From Aquanectria penicillioides (lineage: Eukaryota; Ascomycota; Sordariomycetes; Hypocreales; Nectriaceae), in contig PYIU01000007.1 of NCBI GenBank assembly GCA_003415625.1, forward strand, positions 1,674,001 to 1,738,000: 64,000 bases of DNA, read 5' to 3'. Under the pieces are notes generated by a model that had not been told where the DNA came from, made no database searches, and worked only from the letters and a program-made list of their open reading frames with translations. Positions 20,955 to 32,056 of the stretch are shown here, piece after piece. How positions within the stretch are numbered: position 1 is the stretch's first letter; each line of letters starts with the position of its first letter. A program made the position numbers and the translations under genes.

Positions 20955-23508
20955 CTAAGCTGAAGGTAGCTCTATCTCCTCCCTTTTCAAGCCATATCGC
21001 TTGTCGTGGGTGATCTCGGGCAGGAACTGATAGTCGCCGTAAACAGGCGGCAAGGCGACCTCGGGGACTTCGGGAGTTTGAGACGCCTCGGCTGCTTCGG
21101 GAACAAGAGCAGAAATTTGCATCGTCTCTAATTCAGAAGCTTCAAGAAGGGATGTGACATGTCGCGGCCTTCCGACACCTCGCAGCACTGAGATCTTGGT
21201 GTTGGGGAATTGGTCTTCATCCACCTCAGCGCCTGCGAACCCAATAAACTTCCATCGAAGGTGGAGCCTCAAATATTCCTCGACCTCTTCAAAGCTATCC
21301 AGAGGATGGTCGTTGACGCTGTCGATGGCATGGTGAAGGAGCTGGATTGTTAGGGGCACCTGGCCACAAGAGAGGACGCCGTTGTCAGCCTGGGTCTTGC
21401 AGTTGGAGCATGAATCGTTGGAGCGACGCACGCCGCCACCGAAGGTGTACACTTGTCCGACGTAGTTTTGAACGTCGTAGTGTGTCTCACCCTTGCCGCT
21501 GGGCCCACCTAGGTAGAACTTGATAGTGTAGGAGCGTCCGTTGAGAGCGTAGCGATCGTAAACTACGTTGATGATATAGTCGTTCCATGCCTTGTTCTGC
21601 TTGCCGACACCGGGGAGTTTGGGCCGGAGACCATCAGGGATGTCAACCTTGGGACTGGCCTTTATATCCTTGATTAAGTGCTCAGTGCTAGGATAAATGT
21701 TGTTGATGTGTGCCTGCAGGAGCTGGCGAAACTTGTCCTCATCAAGCGATCCGTCGGGGAGGAGTGCCTTTTGAGACAAGTCCATCAGATCATCATACTG
21801 GTAGTTGAGCTTTGTCCAGTCACGACAAGCTTCAGAAGTCCAGACATCCTTTTCAGGGTCTCCGCCGTCCTTGTTGTGGAATGGATACAGGGGGTCGTCA
21901 GGCTGGTCATCGCGAACGTTGCCATCTCCCTGTTCCGGCTTGTCCCACCAAAGGTCCCAGTTAAGAGACTGCCAAATGGCTAAGAGACGGTCAATTTGAC
22001 TAGCTGATTGTTAGAGAGTGTCCACTAAGAGTATGATTCCATCGAGAGACTTACGTGTGATGAAGCCAAAAAACTGGGTCGAAAGCTGCGACAGGCACAT
22101 CGCACAAATGACCAATTCCAGTGGCATAATCAGAGCCTCCAACAATGTTCTAAGAATGCAATTAGATGGGGATTCTGAAAGTACTCGATGCACTTTGACG
22201 TACGTGAATATTGTTGTGGATGTACTCCAAGGACAAGTAGCCGGTGTCGGGGCTGCTCTGACCTTCTTTGATCCACTTGGTAGAGGCAAACTGCCCCCAG
22301 GTCGAGTTGTACTTCTTGGAGTACATGCGATTAATGGAATCCGCAAGAGTCCCTGGGTTCCACTTGAATCCTTCATCCTTGTACTTCTTGAGCGTGTACC
22401 AACGCTCATTTTCCTTCATGGTAGAAAGATTGTTGTTGGCTTCCCAAGGGTTGTTGACACCCTCAAGACCCCGGAATTTCTTCCCTGTCTTTGATACAAA
22501 CAAGCCATATCTGCTGGTACCAGAGGCAAGACTCCACTACATAGGTGTAAGAAAAATTCATGTAGTCACCTCACATCAAGTACTTACCGGAATCCATTGG
22601 TTTGTATCATCTGGATTTTGCGGGGGTGCCGGGTCGTGCTTGGCTGGATCATCTTCGATGTTCCAATCCCTCTTACCTTTTGGCATCTTACCAAAAGGCA
22701 GCGGATCGCCGTGTTGATCCTTTTCAGGATTCTCAAAGCCCCAGAATGGGTTGGCATAGAGACCGCTGGGAGGGTAGTACTGCTTCACTGCTGCCGGCGG
22801 GAAGATACGGACGGGGCCCTGCACTATGATCTGGGGATAGGCAAAGTCCTCGGTATAGCTTTGCTGGCGTGCCCAATCCCAGTACGGCATTCGCCACAAG
22901 TCTGCTGCATCACTCCACTTCTGAGCTTCATCGGCAGGAAGACCATGAGACTTCACCCAATGGTCGATGACTTCCCGCATGTTATCCCATATGCATTGCT
23001 ACTCCTATTAGCTCATGTGTTAGGAAATCCAATACAAATGGAAATTACCTCAAAAAGCGCCATGTAAGGTCGATGCCAGGTTGGGAAGTTTAGACCGTTG
23101 TGATTGCAGTAGCCACCAAATGGCTGGTCTCCAGGCTTCAGGGTTTTAGGATCAGGACTCTGTCTCGGAGCTGGAGCATTATCCCATGATACCTCTGGAT
23201 AGCCGTGCTGTAGACACCAATTAGCAAGTAATGGAAAAGATCTGGATTTTGCGGATGTCTCTCACAATACCGGCTACCTGGAAGTAGGAAAGCTTCTCGT
23301 TGACGGGTTTGAGCTTGAATCTCTCCAGAGCTAGAACGAAAAGCGTCCATTGCTTTCTTGCCTCTGGCTCCGTGGAACTGGCAAGTGCTGAGATCTCGTA
23401 GCGTACCGGGAGATCTTTCACGTAGGGAATCTTTTTGGTCATACAGACGGCATCTGCAGGTCGTGGCAGGCCTTTGATGCCGTAAGTTCCACTATCCTTG
23501 TCGGCCAT
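20955..23508 (-). CDS. Tyrosinase (type-3 copper polyphenol oxidase)
   Basis: Oxidises monophenols and o-diphenols to quinones, typically in melanin formation. Six exons: 23508-23266, 23207-23049, 22998-22588, 22536-22204, 22149-22055 and 21999-20955, all joining in frame (761 residues). CuA ligands are visible as HGYPEVSW (His82), YCNHNG (His117) and FPTWHRPY (His126); Cys115 lies two residues before His117, as in tyrosinases with a Cys-His thioether. CuB is IHNNIHNIVGG (His378, His382) and [14 protein letters not shown] (His412/413). After the catalytic core a tail of roughly 300 residues contains a beta-rich domain ([13 protein letters not shown]) and an acidic Pro-rich end. This is the C-terminal region normally cleaved to activate the enzyme. 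No signal peptide is seen, so it is likely cytosolic or released otherwise. A TATA box lies upstream. Confidence 0.97.
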
Positions 23509-25161
23509 GATAGCTGTTTTGATCTTCAAGATCTCTCACGCGCTATCGGGTAACGCGACGAAGAAAAATTGCGATGGAGGTGAGATGAGCTACCTGACTC
23601 CGGGATATGCAATCCTTATATAGACTCACGCAGCCACCATCCAGCTGAGGGTCACGGTGGATAACATGCAAAGCGCTGAGCGATTCAAAATTCAATGGTC
23701 TGACCCAAGATACCCTTAGCTGAAAGAAATCCAGGTATGTCTCTTCACCGCTTGATGGAAGCTGGGTTAAGACGCATCTGTATGTTTCAGCCCGTGATGA
23801 CTCCGTCAACATGGGCTTACCCAAGCCAAGGAGAGGGGAAATGTGATATACTTCAGCCCCGAGGCGGCACAGCCAACTGGATCACCTATCACTGCTGACG
23901 AGTCGCCACTACTTACCCATGGCTGGACTGTCATCGTCTTGAATTAATGCCCTGTCTTACCTTACGCAAGACTGTTTGTACCCAAGCCCAGAACTATTGG
24001 CGGTTAAACGTCAAGGTGGCTGGCTGTGGGACCAATCCGGTAAGGAACTGAGATCGATACTTTTATGGGGTTTCCCGAACGGGACGGTCCGGTTGCATTT
24101 AACCCCCAGAACCTATCGTGGTTCATCCCGGGACTGCAGGAGAACTTGATAGAACTATTTCGCTACCATTTCGTTGACATACTTTCAATAGTCAACATGG
24201 AAGTCCTTCGTAGCGTTGTTTGCGACAGCATGACTTGATATTGGAGGAAGGACTCCGGCCCTGAACTTTGAATATTTCGTGTATGAATGTTTATGCACAC
24301 TATCACTAGTCACTTATTTTAAAAATACTAGATTCTTCTTAGATGTGAGAATTTCACTACTGGCATTGATGAAAAGGTTGCTCCTCATATTTCCACATGA
24401 CCCCTCTGGTGACTGAAGTGGGTCAGTGGCAGGGTATGCGGCCAAGCAGTTAAAGTCTGAACTCGAAGGCAAGACCAGCCCATCTGATAATCTGAATCAA
24501 GCGTTGGCACAGCAATTAAACCACTTTTTTAATACCCTCTTTTAGAAGACTACGTAGGATACCTTCCCAGCTGACAGGGCATATGGACTTTTCTGAAGCC
24601 ATGCCACGAGCGAGGTCAATTATGTAGTGCCCATTTATGGAACCCATGAGGCCCTTAAGAGTTCATAGTACTGTATCGAATCTTAATGGGCCAAGCAAGG
24701 TATGGAATTATTTAATTTTAGTCAACGACGTGATTCGCTCGTTATTGGGTGGAAATGCGGCACCGATTCTCGGAATACCTTTTGAGACTGATTCATGTTG
24801 TCGCTGCCGGTCTGTGAGATCTAGGAAAAGTAACAAAAACGATTCAGAGGGTTGAAACTTGAAATACTTCAGAAATCGGCTTCCAAGGATGTTCAAATAG
24901 AGGGATAAGCAAGATCGCTGTTGGCTGACAGATGATATCAATGACCAATGAACCGCTGCGTCGAGGCTAATCTGGGGAGCCAAGAGACCACGTATGCAGC
25001 CCACAATCCTGACCTACGTTTGATTGGATTTGGACGCATGACGAAATATAAATTAAAGTTGTGGTGTGTTTTGGCTAAGATTCCTAGCTTCAACCAGAGG
25101 ACCAGAAACGCACTTGCTGCAAAATTCCAGACCCAGCTCTCAAACGTCATTATTTTGTACA
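23509..25161. other. Tyrosinase promoter region and AT-rich spacer
   Basis: Upstream of tyrosinase and downstream of the epimerase-like gene. It contains the TATA box at 23614-23622. From about 24.2 kb it becomes AT-rich with no open frame of interest. No gene seen. Confidence 0.55.
23614..23622 (-). promoter_or_regulatory. TATA box of the tyrosinase gene
   Basis: Minus strand reads CTATATAAGGA about 106 nt upstream of the tyrosinase ATG, a plausible spacing for a regulated fungal promoter with a short leader. Confidence 0.5.
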
Positions 25162-25933
25162 TTAAAGCTTTAGTAACTCATTCGACTCAATAATCTTATT
25201 GGTATGCCCGTGAATCATGATGTGAACGAGGGCCTTGGCCAAGTGTTGCAGAGTGATGGCGTCGTAGAGTTTCCCGATCATCTTGTTCAGTGTCCCAGCA
25301 TCGTTGGCGAGCACACCACTTGGACGAGCACAAAAAACCTCGAGTTGATTCTTTTCGTCTTCGGCAAGCTTGAGCAACCCATTTTCGGCTTGCCCCTGGA
25401 TGGGTGATTAGCATCGTTCGATGACCCCCCATGACTCTGACATACCTTGATACGTCTGGTGTCCGCCATGAATGCGAGCGCCCTGTCCTGGTCGTTCTCT
25501 GCATACTTGCCACTGCAGAAAATGAACCGAAATTTCCGACCCTCTGGCAACTCCGAGGCTAATGACTCAATAAAGGCATTTGCTCCGGCCTGAGTGTAGT
25601 CAACGTGCACTTTACGACAGGTCTCAACATCAGGAAATTGAGGAACGCGACCGCCAACAGCCCTGGATTACGGTTAGAGCAGCGTAGACAGAGGTGGGTA
25701 ACTTTGACGTGCCAAATGCAAGCCTCGGCATCTTGTAGTTGCTGCAGGAGCTCCTCGGGGTAATTCGCGAAGTCCTCATGAATTACGACCTTGACCTTGC
25801 GGCTCTGCGCAACATCTTCGGCAAGTCCCTTTCTGGTGAGGGCGATCACTTGGGTGATTTCGTCATTCTCAATACACTCCCGAATCACGGCACCGCCGAT
25901 GAAGCCTGTTCCACCAGTGACGATAACCTTCAT
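25162..25933 (-). CDS. NAD(P)-binding epimerase/atypical SDR-like protein
   Basis: Rossmann-fold protein of 223 residues, exons 25933-25713, 25662-25446 and 25395-25162. It starts MKVIVTGGTGFIGGAVIREC, whose TGGTGFIG is the dinucleotide-binding glycine motif of extended/atypical short-chain dehydrogenases. Later segments (KVHVDYTQAGANAFIESL, FRFIFCSGKYAE, EVFCARPSGVL) fit the fungal small NAD(P)-binding family annotated as nucleoside-diphosphate-sugar epimerases; the substrate is unknown. The first intron works only with a GC donor (TG/GCACGT to CCAG), which restores the expected IWAVGG; the upstream GT alternatives break the frame. The upstream in-frame ATG at 26026 would add 31 Pro-rich residues and is judged less likely. 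Confidence 0.82.
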
Positions 25934-26946
25934 TGCGACCAAGAATCGAGGTGTCGGTGGGTGAGGAGGCAATTTGGCCTGAGGAGGATCGCGAAGCTCA
26001 ACCACTAGCCACCGATTTGTCAGCACCTACCAATTAGGTGTTAGTTATTTATGAGACACCAAGGCAACTGATGCATTGGCTCTCAAAGAGCATCGTCTAG
26101 AAGAAAGCTGAGCGATGGCATGGCTGAGAGCGCTAGTCGGGCATTTGTTTACCTAATTTCAGTAAATGTGGATGTAGGACCCAATTGATCTGATATATGA
26201 AATAATACTGGTCAGATCTGACTGGGCCGGCTTGGCATATGCCATTGAGAGAAGCAATGGGAGGTGACATTGGCGTCTCCCGACAGCTGTGCTAGTACAC
26301 ATTGGCATGTACCCGCGCCATGTTAGAGGAGCAGGATGAGGCCAGTTCCTCTTGGTGTTCGTGCCGCACTGGAGCTATGCCCCAAAATGGACTATTTCAA
26401 TTCTCACTTTTTTGCCCTTTTCAAGTTGTCAATACCTAACTGCCCATATTTCATAGTGAGCACAGTCACGTCTAGGAATAGTGGATAGCAACGTCGGCGA
26501 ACCACTACCCGCAATAGTGGAGCTTGGGGTTTTGTAATGGTTTTCTCGAATCATTCAAAGAAAAGCACTAGGCCAGCCCGTCATGATTTTTTTTCTTGGC
26601 AGTCATGCCATGCTTTGAAGCCAAAGGGGAACCGTTTGCAGGCAGTGGGTTGGCTTACAGCATCATTACCATGAATTGCTTTACCCACAACGTTGACCTG
26701 AGATCGGCTTAAAGTAAGCACGGCAGAGCAGAGCTACGTCCGCGTTCTTGCACAAACGCCAAGAGCTTAGATCCGGATGCCGATAGAAGCGGGTGCCGTG
26801 TGGAGATTGATCTGCCCCGATCAGAGAAGCGATGCTTGGCCATGCTATCCATGTGGGCCGAGATTCCGACTCGGCGGTTCAGAAGGTGGATGCTCAGTTG
26901 CAGAAAACCACATGGCACTACCGGTAGTTTATCCTTCGCCTGCATT
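25934..26946. other. Intergenic before the transporter pseudogene
   Basis: Promoter of the minus-strand epimerase-like gene and, towards the right, sequence where the missing first half of the oligopeptide transporter would be expected. I find no transporter-like translation here, so the 5' part is deleted or too decayed to see. Confidence 0.5.
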
Positions 26947-28216
26947 TAGTCTCTCTTTGTGTGGCTCTTCGTAGAGAAGCGCCATGACCTGAAGAAGGCC
27001 TTCAAGGCGTCTGGAATCACCACCATGTTTCAGAAGGACGACGTCGATCCCGTTCAGCCCAATTATAAGACCGCCCCGACATGGTGGTATGGAATCGCTA
27101 CATTGATTGCTGTTGGTGTCAGCATTTTTGCATGCGAATATTATCCCCATGCAGCTGCGTTGGTACGGCGTCTTGCTGGCTTTCGTCGTGTCCGCAATTT
27201 TCTTCCTCCCTGTGAGCTTCCATATCACCTCGCTATGCACGACTGCCTACTGATGACTTATTTGCAGCTGGCCCTGGTATGTGCTATGACCAATCTTCAT
27301 GTCAAGATTGATGTGTTTTGTCGAATCATTGCTGGCTACATCTGGGAAGGCAAGGTCTTGGCTAATATTTGGTTTTCAACCTTGGATACATCACCGGTAT
27401 CAAGGGCTTGTGGTTCGCTCAAGATTTGAAGCTTGGCCTCTATTGCAATGTGAGAATTGACCCCAGCTTGTGAATCTGTCACGTGTTTACTAACATATAC
27501 TAGATTCCGCCGCGCCATTTGTTCCTTTTTGCCAGGTTGTTGGAATCGTCATCAGCACCCTTAGTCAGGTTGCAGTTCTGAACTAGGCATTGGAACACAT
27601 CCCGAACATCTGCACCGCCAAGGCTGAAAATGCTTTTCCTTGCTCCTTCTCCAAGACCCATTTCAACACCAGTGTGGTTTGGGGTGCTCTAGGACCACGA
27701 CGCTTTTTTGCAGTGGGCTCCATGTACCGTCCTTTACTCTGGTTCTTCCTCGTCGGAGCGATTCTCCCCGTCGTTGTTTTCGCCTTCAAGCGCAAATTCC
27801 CCAAGAGACGCTGGATTCACAAAATCCATGTGCCTCTTTTCCTGGGAGGCTTGAACTACATTCCACCTGCCTCTGGAACCAACTATGGCAGCTAGGTCAT
27901 TGTTGGGCTTGTTTTTGGTCTGTTGGCCAAACGGTATGCAAAGCGTTGGTGGATGAAGAACACCTTTGTGCTTAGTTCAGCGCTGGATTGCTCGTTGGCA
28001 ATCGCTGGCATCGTCATTTTCTTCGCTATATTTTATACTGGAGCCTCGAAGAAATTGACTTGGCGCGGTACCACTGTGTACAAGGCAAGAAATCATGGGC
28101 CCTACTTTATTCCAGCTTTGGCTAACTAATTTTTTTTCTTTTTTTTGAATACTTGCGATTGGGATAGTTGTCCCTACAAGGAGTTGGGCAAGGGGCAGAA
28201 GATTGGTCAATTGTGA
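26947..28216 (+). pseudogene. Oligopeptide transporter (OPT family) pseudogene, 5'-truncated
   Basis: Only the C-terminal half of a normally 700-900-residue OPT membrane transporter is recognisable: APTWWYGIATLIAVGVSIF, then (after a shift near 27150) MQLRWYGVLLAFVVSAIFF, then IIAGYIWEGKVLANIWF and (after a shift in a TTTT run near 27374) GYITGIKGLWFAQDLKLG, IPPRHLF, HIPNIC, THFNTSVVWGALGPRRFF, VPLFLGGLNYIPPASG and a last exon NTCDWDSCPYKELGKGQKIG ending TGA at 28214-28216. In-frame TAG at 27584-27586 and 27893-27895 replace family tryptophans (the N-W-A-L and NYGS-W positions). The last intron has a GC donor and no clear AG acceptor. Two shifts, two stops and a missing N-terminus make it non-functional. 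Confidence 0.88.
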
Positions 28217-28586
28217 GTGGCTTTGCAGGCTCAGGTGCAAAAGAGTGGCTTCAAATTCTTGCCGATATCCACGAAACTTACAAACCATTCATACTATCAA
28301 TATTAATTATTTTGAAGAAATACCAATGCCAAATGATGATGTATTGCTTCAGCTAAAATTTCAATTGATTCCTACTGGCCAGTAAGTAGTAGAGTCGCCT
28401 GCTAAACACGGCTCGTTGTTCTGGACCCATCTGAGTCAGCACCCCTGGAGCTAAACAGAGACCAATGGGAGCCAAGGTAGTTCTAACCACAAGAATGCTG
28501 GTGGGGTTTCCAGGGGATCAAACACGTTGGCCAACTTTGTAGCTTTCAACAACTCTCTCCCTTTCGTTTAACTACACCAAAAAGTC
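28217..28586. other. Spacer / promoter
   Basis: Between the transporter pseudogene and the next plus-strand gene. No gene or notable repeat. Confidence 0.6.
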
Positions 28587-29882
28587 ATGTGGGAGCCCAA
28601 AGATCTCTTGTGGCCGTCCCCGTTCGGGCAGGGAGCCCCTCCCAGAGTCTCGAAAGACCCAATCGAAGATCCAGATGAGCACACGTGCAAGTGCAGCAGA
28701 ATGAGGCGCCGTCATGGTTCAAGGGGTGAATCTGATCAGAACCTAGAAGACGACGACGAGGAAGGAGACGATGATGAATACAACAGGGTGGGATACGTTG
28801 AAGCAAAAATCGCCGATGAAGACGACGACGAAGACTGCTCAAGTAATTCCGAAGGCAAAAGAGGCAAGAGGAGACAAGGCTCAGCCTATAAGATGCTCCC
28901 ACTAGCGGCTTTCGCCAGTTTCTGGAATATCCGACCGCAACCACAAAGCCCTCTATTTCAATTACCTCCTGAGATACGCTCGACCATCTGGGAGCTGGTA
29001 ACTGCAACCCAATGCGACCCTGACCGGCCTTACGACCGCAGACTTCACCTGTGGCGTCCAGATAATACTGGCCCAAGGCGGGTTGACACCGCTCTACTTC
29101 TCACTTGTCGCGCTGTATACTCCGAAGCGTGGGATTTGCCACTTAAACAGACATCTCTTGTCCTCTGCTGGGCATCAAACGCTGACAGACCGACGTGGAG
29201 ATGCACGTACTCTAATCGTCCTGGAATAGCAAGCTTCTATCTGGAACCATGGCAAATACTCCTAATCCAAAAAATCGAAATAATATCCGAGCAATCGAGA
29301 TTGGATCATGCATTGAATTTCTGGATCGGAGCGATTGGAAATTCCAAAGTCACGGCGGCTGGATTGGTGTCATACTGTATGCAAGCCGACGACGCTGAGA
29401 TACGAGAAGATATTGTCAAGGACATCATGAGTCAGAAAATCAGAGAGCTGTCTGTGAGATTGAATCGCCGCGACTGGTGGACATGGGCAAGTGAGCCACC
29501 GCGACCCGATCAAGAAGCGAACCCCATGGTATTTGACGAGGATGAGGCACTGTTCTTAAATATGAAGATTCCTCCAAGATGGACGAGTGTCCCCGGACTC
29601 TTTTCACAAGGCTTTTCGCTCAACTTTCTCCTTGAGACATTTGGAGTGAAGGCAGAACAGCTGAAGAACGTTGTGGAGGACTTACAGACTTGGGTATTCC
29701 AAGCTCCACGTGGGACGAACACTACTGGCAAAAAGAAGATGGTCTGGGACCGGAGAACAGTGGTGGAAAGATGGGAACTGGAGCAACCCGAAGTCTTCCT
29801 GTGGATGAAAGACTCACCCTGGAAAGAGCAGGCCAAGAAGGTAGAGCTGCAGAAAGTGAGATTCGTCTTGAAGGATGTGTGA
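28587..29882 (+). CDS. F-box-like / 2EXR-like fungal protein, function unknown
   Basis: Single-exon 431-residue protein. Residues about 30-105 are highly acidic and then basic (runs of Asp/Glu, KRGKRRQ). From about residue 121, PLFQLPPEIRSTIWELV followed by LLLTCRAVYSEA is the hallmark of the expanded fungal family with an F-box-like N-terminal helix-loop (annotated as 2EXR or DUF7730). Members are abundant in Pezizomycotina and uncharacterised. A role as a ubiquitin-ligase adaptor is only suggested by the F-box resemblance. The C-terminal 300 residues are Trp-rich and folded-looking (WTWASEPPRPDQEA, ERWELEQPEVFLWM). The start is the first ATG after a stop; MWEPKDLLW is plausible but a later Met is possible. 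It converges with the secreted HExxH gene. Confidence 0.8.
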   Translation: MWEPKDLLWPSPFGQGAPPRVSKDPIEDPDEHTCKCSRMRRRHGSRGESDQNLEDDDEEGDDDEYNRVGYVEAKIADEDDDEDCSSNSEGKRGKRRQGSAYKMLPLAAFASFWNIRPQPQSPLFQLPPEIRSTIWELVTATQCDPDRPYDRRLHLWRPDNTGPRRVDTALLLTCRAVYSEAWDLPLKQTSLVLCWASNADRPTWRCTYSNRPGIASFYLEPWQILLIQKIEIISEQSRLDHALNFWIGAIGNSKVTAAGLVSYCMQADDAEIREDIVKDIMSQKIRELSVRLNRRDWWTWASEPPRPDQEANPMVFDEDEALFLNMKIPPRWTSVPGLFSQGFSLNFLLETFGVKAEQLKNVVEDLQTWVFQAPRGTNTTGKKKMVWDRRTVVERWELEQPEVFLWMKDSPWKEQAKKVELQKVRFVLKDV

Positions 29883-30235
29883 TTATTCCACTCTCAGACA
29901 AGAGGCGCGATGAAGGGCCTGCCAAGTCTCGTACTAGTTGAGCAACTTGGAAAGGCGATTTAATGAGCATCTAATGGTGACGGGGTGCGCCGATTTCTTC
30001 AAGTGCAAAAGCCTAGGCATAACCTACATAATAGCAGAAGAAGATTGAGAATTATCAAGACAATTTATTCATTTGTTCAAGCTCTAAATGAAAATCAATG
30101 AACTATATAATGGCGGGTCATTTGTGTAACATCCATCAAAGCAGATGCGAGGAAACCTCTACGTAACTTCAATACTTGAAAATAAGCCCCGATCAAACCT
30201 GGAACAATAACCCTCGTCAGCCACTAATGATGCCT
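29883..30235. other. Convergent 3' spacer
   Basis: AT-rich sequence between converging genes; presumably two 3' UTRs. No gene. Confidence 0.6.
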
Positions 30236-32056
30236 CTAGGCAGAATTATATGCAAAAGGACCCCAAGAAACACCGCCTCCCATTGGGTTTTGCGCTCCTA
30301 TGCTAGCAATGCTCATCTTGCCACCACTGCAGGTATATTCAACATCCATGTCATAAAGATATCCTCCACCAGGAGCCAAGTCAAGGACAATGTCTCCAAG
30401 AATCGGCACAGTGCCTTTGGCTGTGCCCTTTCCTGATTTGAAGGAGAGACAGGCGGTCCCGGAGCCACTTCCACCCGACTTGAGGTAGAAAACGCCAGAG
30501 CCCTCTCCGTTGATAACCACGCTAATGGGGAGGTCCTGGCCTGCCGCGCTCATGTCAACATTAGTGGTGAGGCCCGTATACGTAAACTTGATCTTCTCAT
30601 TGTCAAAGGTGAGGCCTCCTGCACCGCTTACTGTGACGCCTTTGATAGTCACCTCGGGCAGTTGAGACAAGTGCTTCTTCATAAGTTCTTGAGTGCTTGG
30701 AATATCGAGGCTCCAGGACTTGCCGAGCAGGCAAGGATCCATGGCAATGGTGGAGCCTGAGCAGGAGCCGGTGCCGGTGGGCTCTGGCGCCGAGCTGGTC
30801 GCTGATCTCGTGGCTGAAGTGGTTGAACAGGCTGACTGGGTCTTCTTCTTTCCCTTGCAGCAGTTCTCATCCTTCCATTGCTGAACGAAACGAAGTTCCA
30901 CCTTATCCGATGCCTTGTTTTCTGTCGAGATGAAGAGAATACGAATGTTCTCGTCACTGCTGGCACATGGGATTTGCAAAACACCTTCCGAACCTCCGCT
31001 TGAACCAACACTAGGCACTATGTTCCATTGGTGTTCAGTTTGGCGGCGCCATGCAAGACGTTGGTTGCCTTTGGCGGAGGAGAAGATCTTCACATTCTGG
31101 CCAGCTTCCAACGGCAGGGTGAAGCCAGAAATTGTAAAAGTCGGTGCCTCCAAACTCACACTTCCCTCAGAACCATCCTCATTGAGTGCCCAGTTGGTTG
31201 CTGTGTATTCTGGGGGGTTCTGGATTGGAACCATGCCGCCATTGGTATCAACGATACGATTAAAAGTGAACTGGATGGCAAAAGCAAAGAAGTCATCAGC
31301 AAAGCTAGGCATAGATGCCAAGCGGGCTCGCTCTCCGTCCGTACTGGAGGTGAAGATCGTGGACAAGACAAATTGATGGAGATAGACGATGCCCCTTGAT
31401 CTTTCCAATGACTGAAACCACAAGTTGGAAATGTAGGGATTGCTTTGCCCCCAGATGGGGAGTTCAGGCTGATAGTAGATGGAGCGCTCCTGCTCCAAAT
31501 CGGCGTCTGGAAAGACGACATTACTGAAATAATCGGCTGAAGACTCAATCACCCACTCGGAAGCTGAGTTGACTGGAAGGCCGCCGATCATCATTCCCTG
31601 GACGCAGTGGTAAATCTCGTGTGCAACGCTCTGCATGGCCACCGGCGACAGTACGACAGCTTGGTCTGTAGCCCAGTTTTGGAAGGTTCGGATCTGGCAG
31701 GGGCCGCCGAGACCAGCCGGATAGAAGGCATCTAGAGCTGCCTCGTTGTTCTGGCTGGCTCCAAGGATAATTACAATCTCCCCAGGCGGCGTCAATGTGC
31801 TATACACGCCGATGCTCCTCGAGAGAGCTTCGAGGAGGAGCTGGTCGATAATGCCAAGGTTGCCCTTCCACTCATCTGTATAGGCCACGGACACTTTGGT
31901 CTGACCGATGGTTATGGGGTATCCAGGATACATGTTGCAGTCCCCGTCGACGGTGAATGCACTTCCTGGGGTGACGGACGGCCAGAAAGATGCGCAGTTG
32001 AACTGGGCCGTCACTAGGGGCAAAACTGCCCCCAGGAGGAATTTGCTGAACATCAT
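30236..32056 (-). CDS. Secreted HExxH (gluzincin-like) protein with C-terminal beta domain
   Basis: Intronless, 606 residues. A signal peptide (MMFSKFLLGAVLPLVTAQ, cleavage about residue 18) directs secretion. The N-terminal domain contains VAHEIYHCVQG: HEIYH at residues 146-150 is a zinc-protease HExxH motif, and EWVIESSADYFS about 20 residues later supplies a candidate third ligand (Glu171) in the gluzincin arrangement HExxH..ExxxD. A middle beta-rich region is followed by a Ser/Thr linker (about residues 410-430) and a C-terminal domain that is Gly/Ser-rich with repeated short beta strands (VTIKGVTVSGAGGL, GSGVFYLKSGGSG). Metalloprotease activity is inferred from motif and spacing; I cannot place it in a named peptidase family. 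No GPI signal is seen. Confidence 0.85.
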   Translation of the reverse strand: MMFSKFLLGAVLPLVTAQFNCASFWPSVTPGSAFTVDGDCNMYPGYPITIGQTKVSVAYTDEWKGNLGIIDQLLLEALSRSIGVYSTLTPPGEIVIILGASQNNEAALDAFYPAGLGGPCQIRTFQNWATDQAVVLSPVAMQSVAHEIYHCVQGMMIGGLPVNSASEWVIESSADYFSNVVFPDADLEQERSIYYQPELPIWGQSNPYISNLWFQSLERSRGIVYLHQFVLSTIFTSSTDGERARLASMPSFADDFFAFAIQFTFNRIVDTNGGMVPIQNPPEYTATNWALNEDGSEGSVSLEAPTFTISGFTLPLEAGQNVKIFSSAKGNQRLAWRRQTEHQWNIVPSVGSSGGSEGVLQIPCASSDENIRILFISTENKASDKVELRFVQQWKDENCCKGKKKTQSACSTTSATRSATSSAPEPTGTGSCSGSTIAMDPCLLGKSWSLDIPSTQELMKKHLSQLPEVTIKGVTVSGAGGLTFDNEKIKFTYTGLTTNVDMSAAGQDLPISVVINGEGSGVFYLKSGGSGSGTACLSFKSGKGTAKGTVPILGDIVLDLAPGGGYLYDMDVEYTCSGGKMSIASIGAQNPMGGGVSWGPFAYNSA

